A DNA stretch of 64,000 nt from Bifidobacterium catenulatum DSM 16992 = JCM 1194 = LMG 11043 (GTDB lineage: Bacteria > Actinomycetota > Actinomycetes > Actinomycetales > Bifidobacteriaceae): NCBI RefSeq assembly GCF_001025195.1, contig NZ_AP012325.1, positions 620,001 through 684,000 of the forward strand, written 5' to 3'. The notes beneath the pieces are model-generated. The model ran no database searches, was not told where the DNA came from, and saw only the letters and a program-made list of their open reading frames with translations. Position 1 is the first letter of the stretch. Each line of letters starts with the position of its first letter. This document shows positions 17,246 through 26,363 of the stretch, in pieces. The translations under genes and the position numbers were made by a program.

Positions 17246-18421
17246 ATGGGCATTCTGCAGGCAATAGGTGGGGCGGTCGGCGGAGCCTTCGGTGATCAGT
17301 GGAAAGACATCATCACCGCGGGACATTTCGATGAGCACACGGCGTTAATTCCCGGCGAACGGCGGAACACCGATAACGGCCGCGGCTCCAACGGGCACGG
17401 TTCCGAGGGCGTCATCGCCAACGGGTCGAAGATCTATGTGCCGGAGAATACGGCGGCGTTCATCTTCAGCCAGTCCGGTATTGAGAACATCATCTCCCAG
17501 CCGGGCGGCTACGAATACCATGATGGTCAAGACAGCGTCTTCAATGGCGATGGCATCGGTAATTCGATTTTCAAACAAATCGGCGAGCGCATCGGCTACG
17601 GCGGTATCACGTCCGATTACAAGCAGATTGCCTTTGTAAATCTGCGTGAGATTCGTGACATCAAGTTTGGCACGCGCGGCCCGCTCATGTATAACGATCT
17701 GTTCTATGGGACGGATCTTGAGATTTTCGCGTATGGTTCGTTCACCATCCGAATCGGTGACCCGGTGCGGTTCATCCGTAATTTCGTTCCGGCGAACGTT
17801 ACCTACTACTCGCTTGATGATCAGCGAGCACGTTCGCAGATTCTGGCTGAGTTTCTGCAGTCGTTCACGGTGGCACTGAATGCGCTGTCAACGCAGTACA
17901 GAATCTCGCAGTTGCCAGCGCAGGCGAACGACATTGCGCTCAAGGTCGCGAATGATGGGCAGAACGCGGGGACGTGGCCTGCCCGGTTTGGGTTCAATAT
18001 CGTCAAGATCGGTATCGAGAACATCGAGTTCTCGCCGGATTCACGCGCCTTGGTGCAGAAGTATTCCGCCAACAAGATGGATCTAAAGGCGTATGAGGAT
18101 GTGTCGCAGCATGCTTCGAATGTGGCGGCGCAGCAGAAGATTGCGCATGGTGTTGAGGCACATGGGTTCGGTGATGCGGGCGCGATGATGTTCGGCGCGG
18201 CCTTCGCGCAGGGCGTGAATCCTGTGACCGGAGCGCAGGCCAATGCTGTAGTTGCGGAGCAGCCAATGGCGTCGCAACAGTCGGCTTCGACCGCTGCGGC
18301 GCCGTCCATGTCGGTCGGTGAACAGTTGGATGCGGTCAAGAAGCTCAAAGAACTGCTTGACGCGGGGATCTTGACCCAGGATGAATTCGAATCCAAGAAG
18401 AAACAGATTCTCGGTCTATAA
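17246..18421 (+). CDS. SPFH (band 7) domain protein with C-terminal SHOCT domain, YdjI-like
   Basis: 391 residues. Most of the protein is an SPFH domain of the YdjI/virion-core-protein-like branch: KDIITAGHFDEHTALIPGE, YVPENTAAFIFSQSGI, FVNLREIRDIKFGTRGP and EIFAYGSFTIRIGDPVRFI. An Ala/Gln-rich linker (about 310-350) leads to a SHOCT domain, LDAVKKLKELLDAGILTQDE. No transmembrane helix is present, so membrane partners probably recruit it, as YdjG and YdjH recruit YdjI in B. subtilis. SPFH proteins oligomerise at membranes and scaffold stress or defence complexes. ATG at 17246 follows GAAAGG. Confidence 0.85.
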   Translation: MGILQAIGGAVGGAFGDQWKDIITAGHFDEHTALIPGERRNTDNGRGSNGHGSEGVIANGSKIYVPENTAAFIFSQSGIENIISQPGGYEYHDGQDSVFNGDGIGNSIFKQIGERIGYGGITSDYKQIAFVNLREIRDIKFGTRGPLMYNDLFYGTDLEIFAYGSFTIRIGDPVRFIRNFVPANVTYYSLDDQRARSQILAEFLQSFTVALNALSTQYRISQLPAQANDIALKVANDGQNAGTWPARFGFNIVKIGIENIEFSPDSRALVQKYSANKMDLKAYEDVSQHASNVAAQQKIAHGVEAHGFGDAGAMMFGAAFAQGVNPVTGAQANAVVAEQPMASQQSASTAAAPSMSVGEQLDAVKKLKELLDAGILTQDEFESKKKQILGL

Positions 18422-18439
18422 ATCTATAAGGAGGGCAAC

Positions 18440-19234
18440 ATGATGAAGAAGGTCTTTGCTGCGATACTGAGTATCGCATTGATTGCTGGTGTATCCGCAT
18501 GCGGCGAGAAGAAGGCCGAGGGGCCGGACTATGCCGATGACGAGGCGATGTCCATTATCGCGGAGGGTTTCAGCAATCGTTCCTCTCTTATCGATAAGCT
18601 CAAGGGACAGGGCAAGGATACAAGCGAATCAAAGAATCTTCAGCAGATTATTCAGGCTGAGATCGATAATGATAAGCCGTTGAAGGCTCGTCAGTTCAAG
18701 GATTCGAAGCTCCAGGAGCAGATCATCGCCTATTTGAATTCGCTGGATGATCAGCTGGCCGTAGTTAAGAAATACTCGAGTACCAGTGCTGAATACACTA
18801 CTGCGTGGAGCGAAGCATATGACAAGCGGTCCACAATTCTGAAGACATTCGTGGATAAGTATGGGCTTAAGGTCGATTCGAAATACCAAGACACCCTTGA
18901 CGATCTGGTTCGTAACGGCAATTCCGTTCAGGAGAAGAACGAGACGGATCAGGTGATCAATAATCTGGTTTCATCGGCTCAATTTGACAGAACAGAAGCG
19001 GAATATGGCGGTTACTACACGTATTCCGCAGTCATCGAGAACACCAGTAAAATCAACTTCAGCAATGTCTCGCTGCTGTTGGCGCTCTATGATGCTGACG
19101 GTGTGAAGGTCGAGGAGACTTTTGCCAACACCAGTTCATGGGCGGCAGGTGAGAAGGTTCGGTTCGAGGCTGGTACTGATGTGAACGCCGCACAGGTCAA
19201 GGTATCGGTCAGTAACTACGACGTGGTGAAGTAG
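18440..19234 (+). CDS. Lipoprotein with C-terminal FxLYD domain
   Basis: 264 residues. A type II signal peptide starts the protein (MMKKVFAAILSIALIAGVSA followed by Cys), with lipobox VSAC, so the mature protein is lipid-anchored outside the membrane. A charged helical middle (residues 30-190) precedes an immunoglobulin-like C-terminal domain (GGYYTYSAVIENTSKINFSN, VSLLLALYDADGVKVEE, WAAGEKVRFEAGT) resembling FxLYD domains. The start has AAGGAGG before two adjacent ATGs. It lies 18 bases after the SPFH gene, so the same transcript is likely. A role as the outer sensor or scaffold of the cassette is inferred. Confidence 0.8.
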   Translation: MMKKVFAAILSIALIAGVSACGEKKAEGPDYADDEAMSIIAEGFSNRSSLIDKLKGQGKDTSESKNLQQIIQAEIDNDKPLKARQFKDSKLQEQIIAYLNSLDDQLAVVKKYSSTSAEYTTAWSEAYDKRSTILKTFVDKYGLKVDSKYQDTLDDLVRNGNSVQEKNETDQVINNLVSSAQFDRTEAEYGGYYTYSAVIENTSKINFSNVSLLLALYDADGVKVEETFANTSSWAAGEKVRFEAGTDVNAAQVKVSVSNYDVVK

Positions 19235-19406
19235 GGTACGCTTTTTGTCGTTGTGCCGACTGATATGAAAGTTCAGTTATCGGGGTCGTACCAGCCGGTC
19301 ATCTGCTAGTATTTTCATGCCAACGTGTAGACACAGTATATGAATGCAATGCGTGCAGTTGTTGTCTCATGGACGGCATAGGGAATATCAAAGGAAAGAG
19401 AAGATT

Positions 19407-20060
19407 ATGCCTAGAAATTCCAGAAAGAGTTCTATGAGGAACCCGATGGGAAGCATGAGCATCAAGGCGAAGGTGATTGTGCTCATCGTTACCATTGCGG
19501 TGTTTATGGGGATAGGGGCCGTTGGATACCGCAAAATGGAGGGAATCTTCAATCCGAAGAAGGCTGAGCCTGAAATTACCACTACGATTGTCTCCCGTCA
19601 GCTGCAGACGATGCAGGATCTGACCACCGCCAAGGAGAACGATTATGGTTTCGAGGAATTCTCCGAGGGGAACATCGCCCATGTGAACAAGAAGAAGTTC
19701 ACGATGTTCTACAGTTATGAGATTCGTGCAGGCGTCGACTTGGCCAAGGCGGGAATCAAGGTGCATGACGGCACTCGTACGATTTCGATTACCTTGCCCA
19801 AGGCCACGTTGCAATCCGTGTCGGTGGATCCCGACTCGTTGCGCTTCTTTGACTCGGAGAGCTCGTTGTTCAATGGCAATGAGGTAACGGACACTGCCGA
19901 AGCGTTGAAGCATGCCAAGAAGTCGGCAGCTGATAAGGCTTCCAAGAGCAAGCTTCTGCAGGAAGCCGATAAGCAGGCCAAGCAAATCGTGGAGAAAGCG
20001 TATTCACCAATCGCCAAAGCGAACGGCTACAAGGTCCAAGTCCAGCTTGCCGATAAGTAG
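19407..20060 (+). CDS. DUF4230-like membrane-anchored protein
   Basis: 217 residues. A short basic N-terminus is followed by one transmembrane helix (VIVLIVTIAVFMGIGAVGY, about residues 27-46), then an extracytoplasmic domain with ITTTIVSRQLQTMQDLTTAK and FYSYEIRAGVDLAKAGIKV. The C-terminal helix is rich in Ala/Lys (KQAKQIVEKAYSPIAKANGY). This matches the layout of DUF4230 proteins, whose role is unknown. ATG at 19407 follows GGAAAGAG. The 172-base gap before it could carry a separate promoter; the region 19235-19406 shows no clear hairpin. It ends the cassette. Confidence 0.7.
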   Translation: MPRNSRKSSMRNPMGSMSIKAKVIVLIVTIAVFMGIGAVGYRKMEGIFNPKKAEPEITTTIVSRQLQTMQDLTTAKENDYGFEEFSEGNIAHVNKKKFTMFYSYEIRAGVDLAKAGIKVHDGTRTISITLPKATLQSVSVDPDSLRFFDSESSLFNGNEVTDTAEALKHAKKSAADKASKSKLLQEADKQAKQIVEKAYSPIAKANGYKVQVQLADK

Positions 20061-20168
20061 TGAGCACTGTGCTGTCAAGAAGGAACGTGTCATGGCTAAT
20101 GCGCTTGTTTGTGGCAGATTTCGGTGGTCTTGATTTGCTTGTTCTCTTGTTTGTGGCATCTTTTCTGA

Positions 20169-20218
20169 GTTACACCGAGTACGAGAGTTGCAATTCCGTG
20201 GCTCATAATCGGTGTAAC
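20169..20218. repeat. 10-bp inverted repeat downstream of the cassette
   Basis: GTTACACCGA and TCGGTGTAAC are exact complements 30 bases apart in the otherwise gene-free 20061-20341 stretch. CTTGTTTGTGGCA also occurs twice nearby, 45 bases apart. The purpose is unknown. Confidence 0.4.
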
Positions 20219-20247
20219 GCGTTTTGAATGCCATTGTTTAAACTAGC

Positions 20248-20314
20248 GCATGCAATACAAAGAAGGTGTGTCCAGAGTCCAATGCTCCGGACACACCTTC
20301 TTTGTATTGCATGC
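20248..20314. terminator. Very long bidirectional terminator hairpin before purL
   Basis: A 30-bp stem with a single A-C mismatch (20274 against 20288) and a seven-base loop. Its middle reads AAAGAAGGTGTGTCC and the complement. It separates the convergent cassette and purL and shares the AAAGAAG/CTTCTTT base with the terminator at 7326. Confidence 0.9.
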
Positions 20315-20341
20315 GGTTCATCATGAATCGCATGCTTTGAA

Positions 20342-23300
20342 TCAGGCGGTGAAGTACTCCACGCCGGCTGTGAACAGCGGCTGATCCTTCTCGCCCGGAA
20401 CGTTCTTGAACGTGCCGTTGCTGTAGCGTTCCGAATGTCCCATCTTGCCAAACACGCGGCCGTCCGGGCTGGTGATGCCTTCAATGGCCAGCAGCGAACC
20501 GTTCGGGTTCACGTCCAGATCCATGCCAGGCACGCCGGCCTCGTCCACATACTGCGTGGCGATCTGGCCGTTGGCCTTGAGCTGTGCAAGCACATCGTCG
20601 GAAGCCACGAAACGGCCTTCGCCGTGGGAGATGGCGATGGTGTGCATGTCGCCAACCTCGGTCTTCGCCAGCCACGGGGAGAGGTTCGACGCCACGCGGG
20701 TGCGCACCAGACGGCTCTGGTGGCGGCCGATGGTGTTGAACGTCAGCGTCGGGCATTCGGCGGTCATCGGCACGATATCGCCGTACGGCACCAAGCCAAG
20801 CTTGATCAGCGCCTGGAAACCATTGCAGATACCGAGCATCAGGCCATCACGGTTATTCAACAGGTCACGCACCGCTTCGGTAACGGCAGGAGCGCGGAAG
20901 AACGCGGTGATGAACTTGGCGGAGCCGTCCGGCTCGTCGCCGCCGGAGAAGCCGCCGGGGATCATGATGATCTGGCTCTTCTTGATTTCCTCAACCAAAG
21001 CTGCGGTGGACTCAGCCACAGCAGCAGGGGTGAGGTTGTTCACGATGAGCGTGCTCACGTCGGCACCCGCACGCTCGAAAGCGGCTGCGGAATCGTATTC
21101 GCAGTTGTTGCCAGGGAACACAGGAATGATCACATGCGGCTTGGCAACACCGGCGCCGGTGTACACGGTCTTCTTCGGAGCTTCGAAGGACACGGTCTCA
21201 ACGGTCTTGCCCTTTTCGTCGCCCTTGGAACGGTACGGGAACACGGATTCGATGCCGCCCTCCCAAGCGTCCTGCAGTTCGGCCAGATCCAGCGTCTCAC
21301 CGGCTGCCACGAACTGGTAGGCCTCGGTGGTTTTGCCGACCTCGCTGACCTCGACCAGGTTGGACACAGCCGGAACCTTCGCGTTGTCCGCAAGCTCGAT
21401 GATGAAGGAGCCGTAGGATGGAACAAACAGGTCATCTACGGTAATGCCGTTGGCCAGCTTCACGCCAATCTGGTTGCCGACCGTCATCTTGAAGATTGCC
21501 TCGGCGGTCGCGCCATAGCCCGGCGTGGACACGGCCAAAGCATCGCCGAAATCGGTGAGCTCCTCGACTGCGGAGAACACCTCCAGCAGCGAATCCTTGT
21601 CCGGTGTGAGGCCGTCGGCCTGGTAACGCGGCGCGATGCGGATCACACGGTGACCAGCGCCCTTGAACTCTGGGGAAGTGGCACGCTTCATGTTGCCCAC
21701 CGCCACGGCGAAGGAGATCAGGGTCGGCGGAACGTCCAGCTGTTCGAACGTACCGGACATGGAGTCCTTGCCGCCGATTGCGCCAGCGCCCAGATCCACC
21801 TGAGCCATCAGAGCGCCCAGTACGGCGGCCATCGGCTTGCCCCAACGCTCCGGCTCGTTGCGCAGCTTCTCGAAGTATTCCTGGAAGCTCAGATACGCTT
21901 TCTCATGTTCGAAACCGGCGGCCACCAGCTTCGAGAGGGATTCGACCACAGACAGATAAGCGCCCGTGAACTGGTTCTGCTCCATGATGTACGGGTTGAA
22001 GCCCCAAGCCATCGCGGAGGCGGTGGTGGTCTCGCCGAACACAGGTAGCTTGGCGACCATGGCCATGTTCGGGGTCAGCTGCTTACGCCCGCCGAACGGC
22101 ATGAGCACGGTGCCTGCGCCGATGGTGGAGTCGAAACGCTCGGAAAGACCCTTGTTGGAAGCCACGTTCAGATCGGTGAGCATGGCATGCATGCGGTCAG
22201 ACAAGGAACCGGAAGCCCACGGGGTGGCGTAGCCGTGCTGAGCTTCGACGTGCACCACTTGATGCTTCGGAGCACCGTTGGAAGCGAGGAATTCACGAGA
22301 CAGGTCAACGATCTTGTCGCCGTTCCACACCATGGTCATGCGCGGATCTTCAGTCACGGTTGCGATGACTTCAGCCTCGAGATTCTCTTCCTTGGCGTAG
22401 CCGAGAAACTCGTCGACGTCTTCGGCTGCAACGTCCACAGCCATACGCTCCTGGGATTCGGAAATCGCAAGTTCTGTGCCGTCCAAGCCTTCGTACTTCT
22501 TCGACACCTTGTTGAGGTCCACGTACAGGCCGTCGGCCAGCTCGCCGACCGCCACGGATACGCCACCTGCGCCGAAATCGTTGCAGCGCTTGATCAGACG
22601 GCACGCGTCACCGCGGCGGAACAGACGCTGCAGCTTACGTTCGACGGGAGCATTGCCCTTCTGTACCTCGGCGCCGTCAAGCTCCAGGGATTCGACGTTA
22701 TGCGCCTTGGACGCGCCGGTGGCGCCGCCGATGCCGTCACGTCCGGTACGCCCGCCGAGCAGGATGACCTTGTCGCCCGGAGCCGGGGTTTCGCGGCGTA
22801 CATGATCGGCCGGGGTCGCGGCCACAACCGCACCGACCTCCATGCGCTTGGCCACATATCCGGGGTGGTAGATCTCGTCCACCTGACCGGTGGCAAGACC
22901 GATCTGGTTGCCATACGAGGAATAACCGGCGGCGGCGGTAGTGACGAGCTTGCGCTGGGGGAGCTTGCCTTCAAGCGTCTCAGACACCGGCACGGTTGGA
23001 TCGGCGGCACCGGTCACGCGCATGGCCTGATACACGTAGGAACGGCCGGAAAGCGGGTCGCGGATGCAGCCGCCGATGCAGGTTGCCGCACCACCGAACG
23101 GTTCGATTTCCGTCGGGTGGTTGTGGGTTTCGTTCTTGAACAGGAACAGCCAATCCTCATCATGGCCATTCACATCAACCTTCACCTTGACAGTGCAGGC
23201 GTTGATTTCTTCGGATTCGTCAAGATTCTTCAGAATACCGTTCTTCTTGAGCCACTTTGCGCCGATGGTGCCCATATCCATAAGGCATACGGGCTTTTCG

Positions 23301-24076
23301 CCGCGGCCAAGCTCGTGACGCATCTCAAGATACTTATCGAACGCGGCCTGCACGGTCGCGTCGTCAATCTGCACATCATCAAGTTGCGTGCCGAACGTGG
23401 TGTGACGGCAATGATCGGACCAATACGTGTCGATCACCTTGATTTCCGTGATTGTCGGATCACGATGTTCCTCGGTGAAGTGAGCACGGCAGAACTGCAC
23501 GTCAGCCAAATCCATGGCCAGGCCACGGTCGGCGATGAACTGCTCAAGATCGGCGTCGCTCATGGTGCGGAAGCCTTCGATGACCTCCACCTTGCCCGGT
23601 ACCGGCACCTGCGTCTTCAACGTGGTCTTGGTATTCAGCGAAGCTTCGCGAGCCTCGACCGGGTTGATCACATAATGCTTGATGGCGGCGATGTCGTCGT
23701 CACTCAGCTCGCCTTCAAGTGCATACACCTTGGCGGAACGAACAGTCGGGCGCTCGCCCTGGGAGATCAGCTGAATGCATTCGCTGGCGGAATCCGCACG
23801 CTGGTCGAACTGACCGGGCAGATACTCCACAGCAAACACATTATCAGAACCGAAATCAGGCAAATCGGCGGAAACATTATCGACCTGCGGCTCACTGAAC
23901 ACGGTAGGGGTGGCCTGTGCGAACAGTTCCTCGCTAATGCCTTCCACGTCATAACGATTGACGAGACGCACATTCTTCAGCGATGCGATGCCAAGAATGG
24001 TCTTCAGCTCGTTGGCGAGCTGCTTGGCCTCGACATCAAAACCCTGCTTCTTTTCCACGTACACGCGAAAAACCAT
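20342..24076 (-). CDS. purL: Phosphoribosylformylglycinamidine synthase, single-chain
   Basis: Large one-chain FGAM synthase of 1244 residues, the type that fuses the synthetase and glutaminase parts. The N-terminal portion leads to a first PurM-like domain (FKNETHNHPTEIEPFGGAAT, GGRTGRDGIGGATGASKAHN), a second one (LGGRTGRDG-linked halves to FGETTTASAMAWGFNPYIM), and a C-terminal class I glutaminase domain. The glutaminase domain has FPGNNCEYDSAAAFERAGAD, the nucleophile Cys in LMLGICNGFQALIKLGLVP, and a His/Glu pair in ISHGEGRF. ATG at 24076 follows AAGGAG. It lies behind purC with a hairpin between. It converts FGAR, glutamine and ATP to FGAM, the substrate of PurM. Confidence 0.96.
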   Translation of the reverse strand: MVFRVYVEKKQGFDVEAKQLANELKTILGIASLKNVRLVNRYDVEGISEELFAQATPTVFSEPQVDNVSADLPDFGSDNVFAVEYLPGQFDQRADSASECIQLISQGERPTVRSAKVYALEGELSDDDIAAIKHYVINPVEAREASLNTKTTLKTQVPVPGKVEVIEGFRTMSDADLEQFIADRGLAMDLADVQFCRAHFTEEHRDPTITEIKVIDTYWSDHCRHTTFGTQLDDVQIDDATVQAAFDKYLEMRHELGRGEKPVCLMDMGTIGAKWLKKNGILKNLDESEEINACTVKVKVDVNGHDEDWLFLFKNETHNHPTEIEPFGGAATCIGGCIRDPLSGRSYVYQAMRVTGAADPTVPVSETLEGKLPQRKLVTTAAAGYSSYGNQIGLATGQVDEIYHPGYVAKRMEVGAVVAATPADHVRRETPAPGDKVILLGGRTGRDGIGGATGASKAHNVESLELDGAEVQKGNAPVERKLQRLFRRGDACRLIKRCNDFGAGGVSVAVGELADGLYVDLNKVSKKYEGLDGTELAISESQERMAVDVAAEDVDEFLGYAKEENLEAEVIATVTEDPRMTMVWNGDKIVDLSREFLASNGAPKHQVVHVEAQHGYATPWASGSLSDRMHAMLTDLNVASNKGLSERFDSTIGAGTVLMPFGGRKQLTPNMAMVAKLPVFGETTTASAMAWGFNPYIMEQNQFTGAYLSVVESLSKLVAAGFEHEKAYLSFQEYFEKLRNEPERWGKPMAAVLGALMAQVDLGAGAIGGKDSMSGTFEQLDVPPTLISFAVAVGNMKRATSPEFKGAGHRVIRIAPRYQADGLTPDKDSLLEVFSAVEELTDFGDALAVSTPGYGATAEAIFKMTVGNQIGVKLANGITVDDLFVPSYGSFIIELADNAKVPAVSNLVEVSEVGKTTEAYQFVAAGETLDLAELQDAWEGGIESVFPYRSKGDEKGKTVETVSFEAPKKTVYTGAGVAKPHVIIPVFPGNNCEYDSAAAFERAGADVSTLIVNNLTPAAVAESTAALVEEIKKSQIIMIPGGFSGGDEPDGSAKFITAFFRAPAVTEAVRDLLNNRDGLMLGICNGFQALIKLGLVPYGDIVPMTAECPTLTFNTIGRHQSRLVRTRVASNLSPWLAKTEVGDMHTIAISHGEGRFVASDDVLAQLKANGQIATQYVDEAGVPGMDLDVNPNGSLLAIEGITSPDGRVFGKMGHSERYSNGTFKNVPGEKDQPLFTAGVEYFTA

Positions 24077-24130
24077 GGTTGACTCCTTGAAAGAGGGGCT
24101 TGGTGAGATTGATAAAAAATAAGATTTTCA

Positions 24131-24175
24131 AAAACGATGAAGCCCGCATCCGAGTTTGTACTGCAGATGCGGGCT
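24131..24175 (-). terminator. Hairpin between purC and purL, possible attenuator
   Basis: AGCCCGCATC and GATGCGGGCT form a perfect 10-bp stem (15-base loop) 10 bases after the purC stop. On the minus strand, T-rich sequence (GTTTTTG) begins five bases later. This fits partial termination between two genes that need different amounts. Confidence 0.6.
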
Positions 24176-24185
24176 ATCGCAAGTA

Positions 24186-24938
24186 TTATTCGGCTACTTC
24201 AATGCCTTCGGACTTGGCGAGTTCAGCCAAGCGGCTTTCGACCTCTTCGTAAGCCGGAATGATGTCGCCCAGATCGCGGCGGAACAGATCCTTGTCGAGA
24301 TGCTCGACCTTGCCGGAGCCGTCACGCTGATCCCACAGACGGCAGGAATCAGGCGTAATCTCATCGGCCAGCAGCAGCGTGCCATCGGAAGTGCGACCCA
24401 TTTCGATCTTGAAATCAACAAGCTTGATGCCGATTTTGGCGAAGATCTCGATCAGGGCTTCGTTGATGCGGCGTGCGAGAGGTGCGATCTCAGCCAGATC
24501 CTCACGGGTGCAGACGCCCAACGCAACCAGATCGTCGTCGTTCACGAACGGATCGTGCAGATCATCGTTCTTCAGGAAGTACTCCAGCACCGGCTCCTTG
24601 AGCTCAATGCCCTCTTCCACGCCCAAGCGAGAGCAGAAGTGGCCGGCGGCGGTGTTACGCAGCACGATCTCGAGCGGGAACATGGTGACCTTCTTGACCA
24701 GCTGGGAGGTTTCGCCCACGCGGGCCACCAGATGGCTGTTGATACCACGCTTCTTGAGCAGATCGAAGATCAGCGTGGTGATGAGGTTGTTCAGCCTGCC
24801 CTTGCCGGCGAAGTCTTCCTTCTTTTCGCCGTCACCTGCGGTAGCGGAGTTCTTGTATTCGACCCAGAGCACCTCCGGATCGTCAGTTGCGTACAGTTGC
24901 TTGGCTTTGCCCTCGTAGAGCTTTTCCAACTTCTCCAT
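24186..24938 (-). CDS. purC: Phosphoribosylaminoimidazole-succinocarboxamide synthase
   Basis: SAICAR synthetase, 250 residues, the bacterial monofunctional size. It condenses CAIR with aspartate using ATP. The N-terminal [17 protein letters not shown] is characteristic, as are [35 protein letters not shown] and [10 protein letters not shown] followed by [15 protein letters not shown] (metal/ATP region). ATG at 24938 has GGAAAGGCGAG upstream. The 22-bp element shared with purF lies about 60 bases before the start, so co-regulation with purF-purM is likely. purL follows on the same strand. Confidence 0.96.
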   Translation of the reverse strand: MEKLEKLYEGKAKQLYATDDPEVLWVEYKNSATAGDGEKKEDFAGKGRLNNLITTLIFDLLKKRGINSHLVARVGETSQLVKKVTMFPLEIVLRNTAAGHFCSRLGVEEGIELKEPVLEYFLKNDDLHDPFVNDDDLVALGVCTREDLAEIAPLARRINEALIEIFAKIGIKLVDFKIEMGRTSDGTLLLADEITPDSCRLWDQRDGSGKVEHLDKDLFRRDLGDIIPAYEEVESRLAELAKSEGIEVAE

Positions 24939-24998
24939 TACTCGCCTTTCCTGGTGTTTGGGAGGTAGATAGTTTGGTGAACTTGACGGTTAACAAGA

Positions 24999-25020
24999 TA
25001 CCAACGGGAGGCTACAATCG
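24999..25020 (-). promoter_or_regulatory. 22-bp element upstream of purC, matched upstream of purF
   Basis: Minus-strand core TTGTAGCCTCCCGTTGGTA. It differs from the purF copy (11378-11399) at two of 22 positions and sits at a similar distance from the start codon (61 versus 53 bases). This is a candidate purine operator or promoter element. Confidence 0.55.
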
Positions 25021-25074
25021 CATGGTTTTTGGGCGCGTTCCGGCAGTCTTCCGTCAGTATCCGGCAATAGCACG

Positions 25075-26328
25075 TCAGGCGATGTCGATTTCGAGCGATT
25101 CGGACACATTCGCGGCTTTGGCACGCGCGTCGGCCTCATCTGTTCCGATGGCCAGCGCGACCGCCATGCGACGATGGCCGTGCACTTCCGGCTTCGCGAA
25201 GATACGCAGGTCGGTGCCCGGCTGAGACAAAGCGTTGGCGACGTTACGGAATTCGGCCTCACCATCGCCCTGAATGACGATCGCATGGCTTGCCGCGACG
25301 GCACCGTCCGGGATAGATAAGGCGACATGTTCCTGCGTAATCGGCAAACCGAGAATCGCATGCGCGTGCAACGCGAATTCGCTTAATCGTTGCGACGCCA
25401 TCGTGACCATGCCAGTGTCATGCGGACGTGGGGAGACTTCATTGAACAGCACGGAACCGTCGGTCAGCACGAACAGCTCCACGCCGAACACGCCCCAACC
25501 CTTCTCGCCGGAAGCTTTGGCCTTCGCCACCAGACCTTCCACTGCGGTACGCGCGATGCGTTGCGCCTGCGCAAGCACATCCTGTGTGAAGGAGGCCGGT
25601 TGCCAGGATTCGCGATAGTCGCCGCTTTCCTGACGCTGTCCGATCGGAGCGCAGGTCACGATGCCGGCGCTGGAGCTGACGGTCAGTACGGTCAGTTCGT
25701 AATCCAATGGAGCCAACGCTTCTACAATCACTCGAGAAACGTCACCCTCGTCGTGCGCGCGACGACCTTCCTGTGCCTCAACCCAAGCTGCGTCAATCGC
25801 ATCGGCGGAACGAACCACGGACTGGCCATGACCGGAAGAACTCATAATCGGCTTGACCACGCACGGGTAGCCAACCATTTCTGCCCCAGCACGAAGCTCT
25901 TCCAGCGAGCCTGCGAAGCGGTACGGGGTGGTCGGCAAACCCAATTCCTCATGCGCGAGCACGCGCAAACGTTCGCGATCCATGCAAATGGATGCGATTT
26001 CGGCGCTAGGTACCACTTGGGCGCCACGTTCGGCCGCGGCAGCCAGTTCGCTGGTGGCGATCGCTTCGACTTCCGGCACAATGATGTCCGGCTGAATTTC
26101 GTCGAACAATGTTCGCAACTGTTCGGCATTGGCCATGTCGAGCACACGGTATTCGTGCGCCACCTGCTGCGCCGGAGCGCCCTCATAGGAATCGGCCGCA
26201 CATACCCATGCGCCAAGCCTCATCAATTCAATGGTGACTTCCTTGCCTAGCTCGCCGGAGCCAAGAAATAGAACACGAGTCGGATGCTTACCAAGCGGAG
26301 TGCCCAAGGCATGATTCTCTTCAGTCAT
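25075..26328 (-). CDS. purT: Formate-dependent phosphoribosylglycinamide formyltransferase 2
   Basis: ATP-grasp GAR transformylase that uses formate rather than formyl-tetrahydrofolate. 417 residues. The N-terminal VLFLGSGELGKEVTIELMRL and VEAIATSELAAAAERG are PurT hallmarks. VGYPCVVKPIMSSSGHGQS is the ATP-grasp loop, WGVFGVELFVLTDG and FNEVSPRPHDTGMVTM hold the metal-site Glu residues, and GHRRMAVALA is near the C-terminus. ATG at 26328 begins MTEENHALG. Upstream in-frame sequence runs into the opposite glycosyltransferase gene, so an earlier start is unlikely. Only 35 bases separate the two divergent starts, so one or both mRNAs may have very short leaders. Confidence 0.94.
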   Translation of the reverse strand: MTEENHALGTPLGKHPTRVLFLGSGELGKEVTIELMRLGAWVCAADSYEGAPAQQVAHEYRVLDMANAEQLRTLFDEIQPDIIVPEVEAIATSELAAAAERGAQVVPSAEIASICMDRERLRVLAHEELGLPTTPYRFAGSLEELRAGAEMVGYPCVVKPIMSSSGHGQSVVRSADAIDAAWVEAQEGRRAHDEGDVSRVIVEALAPLDYELTVLTVSSSAGIVTCAPIGQRQESGDYRESWQPASFTQDVLAQAQRIARTAVEGLVAKAKASGEKGWGVFGVELFVLTDGSVLFNEVSPRPHDTGMVTMASQRLSEFALHAHAILGLPITQEHVALSIPDGAVAASHAIVIQGDGEAEFRNVANALSQPGTDLRIFAKPEVHGHRRMAVALAIGTDEADARAKAANVSESLEIDIA

Positions 26329-26363
26329 GTCTTCTATTGTGCCATCGGCGTAGGATGGAGTGC

